Below, one piece after another: positions 44,939-54,225 of a stretch of DNA of 64,000 nt (its first letter is position 1; every line of letters starts with the position of its first letter). A program made the translations under genes and the position numbers. Below the pieces are notes generated by a model. That model worked only from the letters and a program-made list of their open reading frames with translations. It made no database searches and was not told the DNA's origin. The stretch is from Verrucomicrobiota bacterium (GTDB lineage: Bacteria; Verrucomicrobiota; Verrucomicrobiia; Limisphaerales; UBA1319): positions 124,001-188,000 of the forward strand of contig JAKLHY010000005.1 in assembly GCA_022709905.1 (NCBI GenBank), given 5' to 3'.

Positions 44939-47641
44939 ATGACGAGCAACGAAATACGCCAGTCGTTTCTCGACTTTTTCAAGTCGAAGAGCCACACCAT
45001 TGTTTCATCTTCCAGCCTGATGCCGGACTCGCCCAACCTGTTGTTTACCAACGCGGGGATGAATCAGTTCGTGCCCATTTTCCTGGGTCAGGCCAAATGC
45101 CCTTATTTTCCTCCTCGGGCTGCCGACACGCAGAAATGCATTCGGGCGGGCGGCAAACACAACGATCTCGATGATGTCGGGCTCGACACTTATCATCACA
45201 CGTTTTTTGAAATGCTGGGCAACTGGAGTTTTGGGGATTACTTCAAACGAGAAGCGATTGATTGGGCTTGGGAACTTGTCACCGAGGTCTGGAAATTTCC
45301 CAGGAACCGGCTTTATGCCACGGTCTATTGTCCCGATAAAACCCAGGGGGATCCCAGCGAATTCGACCAGGAGGCTTACGATTGCTGGGCCGAAAAGTTC
45401 AAGCGCAGCGGGCTCGATCCCAAAGTCCACATCCGGAATGGCAACAAGAAGGATAATTTCTGGATGATGGGAGAGACGGGACCTTGCGGGCCCTGTTCGG
45501 AGTTGCATGTGGACCTGACCCCCGGAGGCGACACCTGGGGCGAGCTGGTCAACACCGGCAGCCCTCGGTGCATTGAGATCTGGAATCTGGTCTTCATGGA
45601 GTTCAACGCCAATCCCGACGGAACCTTTTCCCCGTTACCAGCCAAGAATGTCGATACCGGCATGGGCTTCGAACGGGTCACCAGCATTCTCCAGTGCACG
45701 AGGAACTTCACCGATTTTGGGGGGATCATCTCCAATTATGAGACGGACATCTTCCGTCCCCTGTTCGAGGAATTGCAGCGGCTGAGTGGCAGGCGCTACG
45801 GATCCACACTGCCTCGACCGGGCAACACAAGCCTGACGGACCAGGAAAAAACCGATATTGCCTTTCGGGTGATCGCGGACCATATCCGCACACTGAGTTT
45901 TGCGATTGCGGACGGCATTTTACCGGGAAACACCGATCGGAATTACGTCCTGCGGCGCATTCTCCGGCGCGCGGTGCGGTATGGGCGTTCCCTGGGTTTC
46001 CACGAGCCGTTTTTCTACAAACTCGTCGATGTGCTGGCCGCAACGATGGGGGACGTCTTTCCTGAAATCCGGACGCGACAGGAAACCGTTCGGGCCACCC
46101 TCAAGGGTGAGGAAGAGTCTTTCAACAAGACGCTCGATCGCGGGATTGAACTGTTCATCGGGGAGGCCGAGGCGCTGGAAGCCCGTCGTCAGACGCGCCT
46201 ATCGGGAGAGTTCGCCTTTAAACTCTATGATACCTACGGTTTTCCATTGGACTTGACCGAATTGATGGCGCGCGAGCGCGGTCTGGCATTGGACAAAGAT
46301 GACTTTGATCGGCGGATGGAGGAACAACGTGAGCGCGCCCGGGCGGCTCAGAAACGCGAGGTCATCAGTGTCACGCACATCGATCAGGCGACTCCGACGC
46401 GTTTTGTCGGTTACGACCAGCTGGTGGTTCCGGCACAGGTTCTGTCCGTTTTGAATCTCCAGGGAAAAACCGCTGTGGTGCTGGACACCTCGGCCTGCTA
46501 CGCCGAAATGGGAGGGCAAGTCGGGGACACAGGTGTTTTAAAAGCCGGGGATCGGGCCTGGACCGTGGCAAACACTCAAAAATCCGACGAGACCTACCTG
46601 CATATTCTGGCGGGAACCGACGCGCCAGAGGTGGGAAGCATCGTCCAGTTGGCGGTTGACAGTGCTCGTCGCGCCGCTATTCAACGTCATCACACCGTGA
46701 CCCACCTGCTCCACTGGGCGTTGCACCAGGTGGTGAGCCGGGATGTGGCCCAGAAAGGCTCGTTTGTCGGCCCCGACAAGTTGACCTTCGACTTCAACAG
46801 CGCGCCGCTGAACGCGCAACAGGTGATGGACGTGGAACGGATCGTCAACGAACGGATCGTTGAAAATGCCGGCGTGTTTGCCTTGGAAGCACCCTACCAG
46901 GAGATCAAGCAACGGGGTGAGATCCGGCAGATCTTTGGCGAAAAATACGGAGACACGGTGCGCGTGATTCAGATCGGCGGCACGGCCGGTCACCTGGACG
47001 GTTTTTCGATGGAGCTTTGCGGCGGGACCCACGCGCGCGCCACCGGTGAGATCGGCCTGTTTCGGATCCTGGCCGAATCGGCCATCGCGGCGGGTATTCG
47101 ACGCATCGAAGCGGTTGCCGGTCTTTGCGCCTACCAGAAAACCCGGCAGGATTCCGAGCTGCTGGGCAGCGTTGCCGGCCGGATGAATGTCCCCCCCGTG
47201 GAATTGGAGAAAAAGATCGACAACCTTTTGGCGCACCAGAAGGAACTGGAAAAACAGATCAAATCGATCCAACAAAAGCAGGCGGCAGAACTGGCCAAAA
47301 ACCTGGTTGCCGAAGCCAAGACATCCGGCACGGTTCCTGTCCTCGTCAAGAATCTTAATGACGCGGACGGCGACTTCTTACAGGCGGTTGCGGATACCTT
47401 GAAGTCCTGCTTCCAGGGAGTGGTGGTGCTGGGGAGCGCCCCGGGCCCATCGGTCGTCCTGGTCGCCACCGTTTCTCCGCAGCACACCCGCCAAATCCAG
47501 GCGGGCAAGATCATTCAGTCGATTGCGCCCATAGTCGGAGGCAAGGGAGGGGGGCGCCCGGAGTTCGCCCGAGGTGGCGGGAAAGACGCAAGCAAGCTGG
47601 ATGAAGCCTTAGCCAGGGTTTATGCCCTATTGGAAAGCTGA
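44939..47641 (+). CDS. alaS: Alanine-tRNA ligase
   Basis: 900 aa from the ATG at 44939, which begins the canonical MTSNEIRQSFLDFF. An in-frame start at 44810 would add 43 unrelated residues covering the intergenic repeats. The catalytic domain has HTIVSSSSLMPDSPNLLFTNAGM and FEMLGNWSFGDYFK. The editing domain has HTVTHLLHWALH and the second metal motif CGGTHA. The C-terminal domain has a coiled-coil segment (LEKKIDNLLAHQKELEKQ) and ends GGGRPEFARGGG. Length is close to the family's usual ~875. Confidence 0.95.
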   Translation: MTSNEIRQSFLDFFKSKSHTIVSSSSLMPDSPNLLFTNAGMNQFVPIFLGQAKCPYFPPRAADTQKCIRAGGKHNDLDDVGLDTYHHTFFEMLGNWSFGDYFKREAIDWAWELVTEVWKFPRNRLYATVYCPDKTQGDPSEFDQEAYDCWAEKFKRSGLDPKVHIRNGNKKDNFWMMGETGPCGPCSELHVDLTPGGDTWGELVNTGSPRCIEIWNLVFMEFNANPDGTFSPLPAKNVDTGMGFERVTSILQCTRNFTDFGGIISNYETDIFRPLFEELQRLSGRRYGSTLPRPGNTSLTDQEKTDIAFRVIADHIRTLSFAIADGILPGNTDRNYVLRRILRRAVRYGRSLGFHEPFFYKLVDVLAATMGDVFPEIRTRQETVRATLKGEEESFNKTLDRGIELFIGEAEALEARRQTRLSGEFAFKLYDTYGFPLDLTELMARERGLALDKDDFDRRMEEQRERARAAQKREVISVTHIDQATPTRFVGYDQLVVPAQVLSVLNLQGKTAVVLDTSACYAEMGGQVGDTGVLKAGDRAWTVANTQKSDETYLHILAGTDAPEVGSIVQLAVDSARRAAIQRHHTVTHLLHWALHQVVSRDVAQKGSFVGPDKLTFDFNSAPLNAQQVMDVERIVNERIVENAGVFALEAPYQEIKQRGEIRQIFGEKYGDTVRVIQIGGTAGHLDGFSMELCGGTHARATGEIGLFRILAESAIAAGIRRIEAVAGLCAYQKTRQDSELLGSVAGRMNVPPVELEKKIDNLLAHQKELEKQIKSIQQKQAAELAKNLVAEAKTSGTVPVLVKNLNDADGDFLQAVADTLKSCFQGVVVLGSAPGPSVVLVATVSPQHTRQIQAGKIIQSIAPIVGGKGGGRPEFARGGGKDASKLDEALARVYALLES

Positions 47642-47846
47642 CGACCGACGGCGCCAGAGTCCTTGATTTTTCACCGCGTGAGGGCACGCGGCCTGCAGCA
47701 CGGAGGGCTTCACCCCTTGATCTGGCGATGGATTAAATGCTAGCGAGATAATCCACAGACCGAACCTCGAGACACACCAGCTCTCCGGGAAATGTCCTTT
47801 GACACGAGGCCTTTTACGGAGCAGTGTTTATCAAAGTGAGGATTCC

Positions 47847-49274
47847 ATGTGGGGACTGCCATCAAGGTTCAATCCGGGTTGTTGCGCTGTCCATGCGTTG
47901 GTGGTGCTGGCGGGATCGATCGAAATTCAGGCTTTGGACGTGGGGGACGTGTTGCCGGTGATTCGAACCTTGCCGGCACCGGTGTCGATCACGGAAGGCA
48001 TGCGTTTGACTTACCACAGCACCGTGGCCACGGTGCCGGAATCGGCCTTCAGCAACTGGGATATCCTCAGCGATCCCGATGATTACACCCGTCCTTCCGG
48101 CCAGGGATACACCCAGGTGGACGTGGTGGGAATCACCGATCAGGCGTCGGCGCTCCGTGTTCAAGCCTGGCAGTTTTACAATTACACCGGACCGGTGGTG
48201 CCTCTTTTCGGCAGCGATGCCTGCCTGGTTGGCTATGCGGGCGGCGGTGATTGGTACGTGCATCCCGCCGCCCTGGCCACGATCGAATCCATGACCGGTC
48301 CCGGCCTCACCATTTTGCGAATGCCACATCAGGTGGGGGATCGAGTCTTCGACGCGATTCGCATCCAATCCGAAGACGACAAAAGCCGGCTGGTGACGGC
48401 TTATGATCTTGAAACCGGTTATCTCATCTTCAAGTCAAGCGCCCTCAAAGGGGAAAAAGGAATCACCCTAACCCGTCTGGCGTTCGTGGGAGTGCGAACG
48501 CTTCAATTCCCCTGGTTTGGGGGATCTCTCCCCGGCTGGGTAACCCCAGGCAGAAAGCTGCGTTACGACGGATACTCTACCACAACGGTCATTGGCTCGA
48601 ATCCGTTGGTCCTGCCGCTAACAGCTGACGTCGAAATTCTCAATCCCAGCGACAATTGGTTTCTCTACCAACAGACCACCACGCAAGGAAGCCTTCCCGG
48701 CCTGCCTCCAACGGTTGACCATCGAACCTTGATCTCGGGCATCCATCAGCTTGGCGGATTATGCCTTCCGTCGGCGGCATTGAAAAACCTGATCGAGGGC
48801 CAGAGAATTGACTTCGATGAAACCACCGGCGCCATGAGCGAAGTCTTGCGCGTGGGAACTGGGGCGAACGGCCGGACCTCGGTCACCATGAAAATGACGG
48901 TGGGGACGGTGGCGTGGTCCGAGGCTTCGTATGATGTGATCACTGGCGCCGCGACACAACTGCGAACCTACGACGGACCCAGTCCGCTCTATTACACCTT
49001 GACTGAAGTGAACCTGGATGAATTGCCCCCCGATATCCCGGCCCTGCCCTCGGCTCCACGACTCACCATCGTCCATCATCCAGGGGATCACACCGTGACG
49101 ATGTCCTGTCTCACCGAGATCGGGCGGCTTCTAACCCTGTTATCCTCGAACGATGGATGCCGCACGTGGACGCCGGTGGCGGATTGCATCGATCGTCGGT
49201 GCGACGGTCAGCCCTTTGTTTACACGATTGGCTCCGGCACACGCTCGATATTCTACCGGGTGCAAGTCCGATAG
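47847..49274 (+). CDS. Secreted hypothetical protein with FYRV C terminus
   Basis: 475 aa from the ATG at 47847, preceded by GAGG; a TTG at 47799 is less likely. A hydrophobic segment at residues about 14-32 (CCAVHALVVLAGSIEIQA) suggests export. The rest is beta-rich and unassigned. The C terminus (GRLLTLLSSNDGCRTW to IFYRVQVR) resembles the FYR C-terminal module in the WD40 and M6-like proteins of this window. It lies 153 bp before the M6-like protease gene and may be co-regulated with it. The function is unknown. Confidence 0.75.
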   Translation: MWGLPSRFNPGCCAVHALVVLAGSIEIQALDVGDVLPVIRTLPAPVSITEGMRLTYHSTVATVPESAFSNWDILSDPDDYTRPSGQGYTQVDVVGITDQASALRVQAWQFYNYTGPVVPLFGSDACLVGYAGGGDWYVHPAALATIESMTGPGLTILRMPHQVGDRVFDAIRIQSEDDKSRLVTAYDLETGYLIFKSSALKGEKGITLTRLAFVGVRTLQFPWFGGSLPGWVTPGRKLRYDGYSTTTVIGSNPLVLPLTADVEILNPSDNWFLYQQTTTQGSLPGLPPTVDHRTLISGIHQLGGLCLPSAALKNLIEGQRIDFDETTGAMSEVLRVGTGANGRTSVTMKMTVGTVAWSEASYDVITGAATQLRTYDGPSPLYYTLTEVNLDELPPDIPALPSAPRLTIVHHPGDHTVTMSCLTEIGRLLTLLSSNDGCRTWTPVADCIDRRCDGQPFVYTIGSGTRSIFYRVQVR

Positions 49275-49427
49275 CGGCATCCTGGTTTTGAAAAGCAGCC
49301 GAAGGCCTTTGACAGATCATCCCAAGCGTGATTCAATAGGCGCATCGCTGGGATCAGGGGTTGGACTCCCGGCATTGTAGGCCGAGGAGACATCCTGCTT
49401 CCCATCGAGAATGCGTGGGAGGCTTTT

Positions 49428-52400
49428 ATGAAAACATGGGTGACAGGGTGGAGGTTTTCTCTGACGGTCTTCTGCATCGGTGTATGTCTGTTGCGGGGCG
49501 ATGATTTCACTACCGATTTTGAAGCGGGATATTTGCGCGGTTGGACAAAGACTGGCACGGCCTTTGATTTCCAACCAACGCGCGGTGATAATCCCACCGC
49601 GCGCGGACGGGGCCAGCCGGCTCAGAATGAGGGACGCTGGTGGATCGGCACTTATGAGAACTACCAAGGATTCACCGGTCAGATCCCAGGGGGAATCCAG
49701 GAGGATGGCCCGACCGGCACGCTGACCTCGTTGCCCTTTCAGATTCTGGGGGACGAGATTCGGTTTCTCATCGGGGGCGGACATCATCCCGCGGATGATC
49801 CCGGGGGCGGCACGATGGTGGTGCTGGAAATTGATGGGGTTGTTGTTCGAGGCGCCACCGGAAATGACACCGAAAGTATGAGTCCCGTCGCATGGTCCGT
49901 TCAGGAATTCAAAGGCCAACTCGCTCATCTAAAAATCCTCGACAACAATTCAGCCGGTTGGGGGCACATCAATTGCGATGCCTTCGTGATGGTGGATGCC
50001 GAAGGCAATCGCCTGCCATTCAGCTCCTCGCCCAATGGCACCGGCCAACCGCGGCTGACCAGCCTGTCGATGCCAAGCGGGCCGGACTGGAGCACGGCCT
50101 CGAGTGCGTTTGCCACGATTGGAGACCGGCAATCCAACCCAGTGCGCGAACCGCAATCCTGGGTTAGAGGCGGGATCATCACCGCGGATTATGCCGCATT
50201 GAAGATCACATTCTGCGGAGAAGTCGAGGCCTCGGGTTCGGCCCGGGTATTCGTGCGGGCACTGGTGGATGGCCAGACCGCGGCGCCCAGCGATGTGGTA
50301 TTTGCGGCCGGCCCCTTCAAGGGCACTCGCTCTTTCAATTTCGTCCAGGAAAACCTGAGGGCCGGGGGACATTGGGTGGAGATCCAATGGATGGTGGATC
50401 CCGGCGGGACCGCGTTCATCGGAGACGCCAGCCTGAGCCTCTGGACCGATTCGGCACTGGACTCGTCGGCCCGGCTCCTGGTCAAAGCGGCGCCCAGCGG
50501 AGCGCCCCTGTCTCACACAAGCAATTGGTGGGAAGACCTCGCGCATATGAATGGAACGATCACGACGCCGGTGACGGGCAACCTGGCGGTGACGTTCAGC
50601 GCCGAAGGTTATGGGGAAGGCGGCGCGCGACTGTTTATCCGGGCCCTGGTCGACGGCCAGGTGGCCGAGCCAGGAGACGTGTTGTTGGCGGGCAATTATT
50701 ACGGTGTCTCCTCTTATACCTTCACCCGGGAGAATGTCCCGCCCGGCAAGCACTCGGTTGTCCTGCAGTGGATGAGTGATGGAGGTCAGACCGTCCATCT
50801 TGCCGATCAAACCCTGACTGTGGTTGCGGCGCCTGAACTGACCAAACAAGGGGGCCTGACCGTGCGGGCGCCGGCTCCTGGGCAAGATATCACCATAACG
50901 TCCGCAAGCTGGACGGATGTGCCCGGGCTAAGCGCCTCGATCGCCACAGCGGCGGGGAGCCATATTGAGATTGGCTTTGCCGCGGAAGCGACGCTCTACA
51001 CGGCCGGTAAAAGCCTCTATGCGCGGGCCTTGATCGATGGCCAGCCGGCTAATCCTTCCGATGTCCTCTTTCTGCCGTTCAATGAGAATGCGTTTTCGAC
51101 CCGGGCGTATACGTTCACGCAGACCGGACTGACCGCGGGTCCTCACGACATTCGCGTCCAGTGGCGGGTCGCCGAAGGAGGAAGGGCGTCCCTGGGAGAC
51201 CGAACCCTGACCCTCAATCATTGGCGTAAAATTGTGCCGGACTTGGGAGCGCCTTTCTTTGACATCAAACCTGGAATCGGCGTGCGCAAGATTTTGGCTA
51301 TTCTTTGGGATCCCCATCGCCCGGACAATCCCGCCCCGGCCAGGGATGACATTGAAAACCTGCTTTTTGGACCCAAACCAAGCGTGACCGGTTACTTCCA
51401 GGAGAATTCCGGAGGGTGTCTCCAACTGGAAAGTGCCGGTGTTCTGGGGTGGTATGACGCGGCACTGCCCGCGAGCCATTATTGGGGGCCAACGGATCCA
51501 GGCGATGCCAATGGCGATGGCTGGATATCACCCCACGTGCAGAAGTGGGCTGAAGCTGTCCGAGCCGCGGACGCCAACTTCAATTTCGCGGCCTACGATG
51601 CGGATCGAAACGGTGAACTGAGTGTGGACGAGTTGGGGATTCTGATCGTGATTCCCCAAAACTCGGCCTTTGGCACAATGAACCACGCGGTAGGCCGGCA
51701 GGTCCCGCTGCAGGATTTGATCGTGGATGGCGTTAAGGTCTCACCGATTACGGAAGCCTACATCGGATCGCCTCCCAGCCTGGGGCTCGTGGCGCATGAA
51801 CTCTCGCATCTGTTATTCAACGCCGGCGATATGTACTTCAACTTCTTCCAGCCCTATGCCGCCGGCCCCTATTCCCTCATGGACCAATCCCCCGGCAATC
51901 CAGGCCATCTCGATCCTTTGCACAAACTCAAGTTCGGCTGGCTGATCCCCCATGTCGTCCGATCCAATGGTTGGTATGAAATACGCGACGTGGAGTCGAG
52001 TCAGCAGGCGTTGCTTTTGTGCAATCCCGACCATGCGAACGACGAGTATTTCCTGATCGAAAACCGCTGGCGCGGGGATTCCTATGATGCACACCTTCCT
52101 TTTTCAGGGCTTGCGGTGTGGCATATCATCGAAAACTCTTCGGTCTTTCTGAATCTTACCCCCCCGCCTTCTGTCGATCCTGTCCAGTGGAACGATCCCA
52201 AATGGAAAGGATGGGCGCGTCGTGGAATTCGGATGATCCGCCCCATCTATGGTCCGCCGTTCAATACCGCGCTCTGGGATGGCTCCATCCCGGAGACCGG
52301 GTATGATCTTTTGTCGACAGACGCCAATCCCAATCATGTCACACTTCAATGGGCGGATGGCACGCCCAGCGGTTTCTCGCTATTATGCCAGCCCATCCCC

Positions 52401-52661
52401 GGCCCCACCGTCTCCGTCGGCATCAAAATTAACAACGGCCTGATGGAGGGACCTCCCCTTACCATCCTTCACGCAGGAATCAACGTGGAACTGCGTTGGC
52501 CGGCCGCCCTCAGGTGTTTTCAGCTTCAAATGGCGGATGCGATTGCGCCCCATCCCAACTGGGATTGGGCTCCTGACCTGCCCAAGATTGAGGGAAGTGA
52601 AAACCGCGTGGTTTTGCCCCCGGGAACTGCCCATCGGTTTTATCGTCTTGTCAAACCGTGA
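49428..52661 (+). CDS. Secreted M6-like metalloprotease with triple ~127-aa repeat and EF-hands
   Basis: 1077 aa with signal peptide (FSLTVFCIGVCLLRG) and RBS GGGAGG. Residues about 25-190 resemble the levanase-type 'FEAGYLRGWTKTG' module. Three tandem beta repeats of about 127 residues (centred near 279, 406 and 534) share RALVDGQ and the pattern TF..E.......H.V.VQW. Two EF-hand-like loops (DANGDGWIS and DADRNGELSVDE) precede the zinc motif HELSH (H790, E791, H794) with G800-D801 and a Met-turn-like SLMDQS. The C terminus ends HRFYRLVKP. It is probably an extracellular calcium-binding protease; the substrate is unknown. Confidence 0.85.
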   Translation: MKTWVTGWRFSLTVFCIGVCLLRGDDFTTDFEAGYLRGWTKTGTAFDFQPTRGDNPTARGRGQPAQNEGRWWIGTYENYQGFTGQIPGGIQEDGPTGTLTSLPFQILGDEIRFLIGGGHHPADDPGGGTMVVLEIDGVVVRGATGNDTESMSPVAWSVQEFKGQLAHLKILDNNSAGWGHINCDAFVMVDAEGNRLPFSSSPNGTGQPRLTSLSMPSGPDWSTASSAFATIGDRQSNPVREPQSWVRGGIITADYAALKITFCGEVEASGSARVFVRALVDGQTAAPSDVVFAAGPFKGTRSFNFVQENLRAGGHWVEIQWMVDPGGTAFIGDASLSLWTDSALDSSARLLVKAAPSGAPLSHTSNWWEDLAHMNGTITTPVTGNLAVTFSAEGYGEGGARLFIRALVDGQVAEPGDVLLAGNYYGVSSYTFTRENVPPGKHSVVLQWMSDGGQTVHLADQTLTVVAAPELTKQGGLTVRAPAPGQDITITSASWTDVPGLSASIATAAGSHIEIGFAAEATLYTAGKSLYARALIDGQPANPSDVLFLPFNENAFSTRAYTFTQTGLTAGPHDIRVQWRVAEGGRASLGDRTLTLNHWRKIVPDLGAPFFDIKPGIGVRKILAILWDPHRPDNPAPARDDIENLLFGPKPSVTGYFQENSGGCLQLESAGVLGWYDAALPASHYWGPTDPGDANGDGWISPHVQKWAEAVRAADANFNFAAYDADRNGELSVDELGILIVIPQNSAFGTMNHAVGRQVPLQDLIVDGVKVSPITEAYIGSPPSLGLVAHELSHLLFNAGDMYFNFFQPYAAGPYSLMDQSPGNPGHLDPLHKLKFGWLIPHVVRSNGWYEIRDVESSQQALLLCNPDHANDEYFLIENRWRGDSYDAHLPFSGLAVWHIIENSSVFLNLTPPPSVDPVQWNDPKWKGWARRGIRMIRPIYGPPFNTALWDGSIPETGYDLLSTDANPNHVTLQWADGTPSGFSLLCQPIPGPTVSVGIKINNGLMEGPPLTILHAGINVELRWPAALRCFQLQMADAIAPHPNWDWAPDLPKIEGSENRVVLPPGTAHRFYRLVKP

Positions 52662-52718
52662 GGGACCGAGCCAGTTCGGTCCCTTCCCGCGCGACAGAAC
52701 GAGCCGTTGAGAGAAAGG

Positions 52719-53492
52719 TTATTTTGCGGGCGCCGCCCATTCGACGGCATTCTTGATAATCTGACGGATTTCCGGACGATAAAAATCATCGTAGGTCTCA
52801 TGGCCCGGTGTCAGGTAAAAAACCCGGCCTTTGCCAATCGTCCAGCACAATCCCATGCGTCCCGGTTCCTGTTCTCCATTGGGTTTGGTGTATATGCCTT
52901 CGAAGGGGACGGCCTCGGGAGTGGGCACCGCGAAGGGTTCTCCGTAACGCTCGATTTTCGGGAGGGCAAAATCTTTAACACCTTTGGCGATGGGATGATT
53001 CGGTTCCTTGACGGTGATTTTCACCGAGGTCCCATCGGCTTTGTATTCCCGCCAACTGCATGCCGTGCCCATCAGTTTTCTGTAAGGCTTGGCAAAATGC
53101 GAGGAATGGACAGAGAGGAATCCCATGCCCTGTTCTTTGACGCGCTTGACGATCCGATCCACCAGTTCGTCTTTCACGTCGCCATGGCGCTTGTGTCCCC
53201 ACCAAATCAAGACGTCTGTCGAGTTCAACAACGCCTCGCTAATCCCCTGCTCCGGTTGGTCAATGCCGGCAATCACGATATCCCAGCCCTCGAGCGACTT
53301 CAGCCCCTCGGCTATGGCCGTGTTGACATCCTTGGGGTAAACCTTGTCCACTGGAGCCGTGTTTTCGGACCAGACGACCACGCGTCGTTGCGAGGTGGCG
53401 GCGAAAAGGTTGATGTTCAGGACGGCCGCGGCAGCGGTTGCCGCGCCCATTCCCAAAAGGCCTCGTCGTGAAATGCGATGATTCTTCTTCAT
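52719..53492 (-). CDS. thuA: Tat-exported ThuA-domain protein
   Basis: 257 aa from the ATG at 53492. A Tat signal (ISRRGLLGMGAATAAAAVL) is followed by a canonical ThuA domain (VVVWSENTAPVDKVYPKDVN, LIWWGHKRHGDV, SVHSSHF, LCWTIGKGRVFYLTPGHETYDDFY). ThuA proteins contribute to utilisation of trehalose and other disaccharides via 3-keto intermediates. It follows the tetraheme cytochrome gene by 126 bp on the same strand. Confidence 0.92.
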   Translation of the reverse strand: MKKNHRISRRGLLGMGAATAAAAVLNINLFAATSQRRVVVWSENTAPVDKVYPKDVNTAIAEGLKSLEGWDIVIAGIDQPEQGISEALLNSTDVLIWWGHKRHGDVKDELVDRIVKRVKEQGMGFLSVHSSHFAKPYRKLMGTACSWREYKADGTSVKITVKEPNHPIAKGVKDFALPKIERYGEPFAVPTPEAVPFEGIYTKPNGEQEPGRMGLCWTIGKGRVFYLTPGHETYDDFYRPEIRQIIKNAVEWAAPAK

Positions 53493-53618
53493 AATTTTAA
53501 GACTTGGTTTAAAGAACAGCGGCAATGATATGGCATAGGCTTTGAATGATCAAGCGGGCGAACGATGAAGTCCCAGAGCCAATCCGCCTTGAGCCCCAGC
53601 CATGGTCGTTCGCCTCTT

Positions 53619-54203
53619 CTATTTCAGTGTGGCCGGTTTGCCCGTTTCCATCATGCGCACTCCGTCGTCCGACAGGAGTTTGCCGGTGGCTTTGTCCCAG
53701 CGTCGGGTGCGGACTTTGAGGCGATGGTCGCCGTGGCAATCGGTGCAGAGTCTCTTGGTCACTCCGCCGGCGGTCAGGATTTTAGCAGGGTCCTTCTCCC
53801 GGAGGAGGGCCAACGCCGCCTGGTGCTCTGGCCGGTTCCGCAATGGATCCACCGCATGGCACTCGATGCAGAAGGGATTGATTTTGACGGCCGGATACAT
53901 GAGTTCGGGTGGGGTGATGCCGTCCTCGTCCGAGCTGTGACGCTCGGAGACCCCGTGGCATTTCTCACAACCTATGCCAGCCGGGGTATGAATGACGGTG
54001 AGCTTTTCCTTCTCGTAGTTCCGGTGGCAAACATAGCAATAGGAATTGTCGGCTGGCTCGATTGGAGTTTTCGCATTTGTCGCCGACGTTGAAGCAGGCT
54101 TCTGGGGGGTCGCCGACGGAGGAGCGGATTCGGCGTTCAAAACACCGGCGCAAAAAACGGCGCAAAACGTGATTCCGATGCAAACCAAGGGGATAGACCG
54201 CAT
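53619..54203 (-). CDS. Exported tetraheme cytochrome c
   Basis: 194 aa from the ATG at 54203, preceded by AGAGGTCAC; an in-frame start at 54233 would overlap the upstream gene. The N-terminal signal (PLVCIGITFCAVFCAGVLNAES) precedes four haem-binding CxxCH motifs at residues 56-60, 79-83, 112-116 and 153-157. Distal His residues for axial ligation are plentiful. It is probably a periplasmic electron carrier, like c554/NrfB-type proteins. It lies 22 bp after the aldo/keto-reductase-like gene, suggesting a redox partnership. Confidence 0.9.
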   Translation of the reverse strand: MRSIPLVCIGITFCAVFCAGVLNAESAPPSATPQKPASTSATNAKTPIEPADNSYCYVCHRNYEKEKLTVIHTPAGIGCEKCHGVSERHSSDEDGITPPELMYPAVKINPFCIECHAVDPLRNRPEHQAALALLREKDPAKILTAGGVTKRLCTDCHGDHRLKVRTRRWDKATGKLLSDDGVRMMETGKPATLK

Positions 54204-54225
54204 GTGACCTCTGAAAGGCGCCTCG

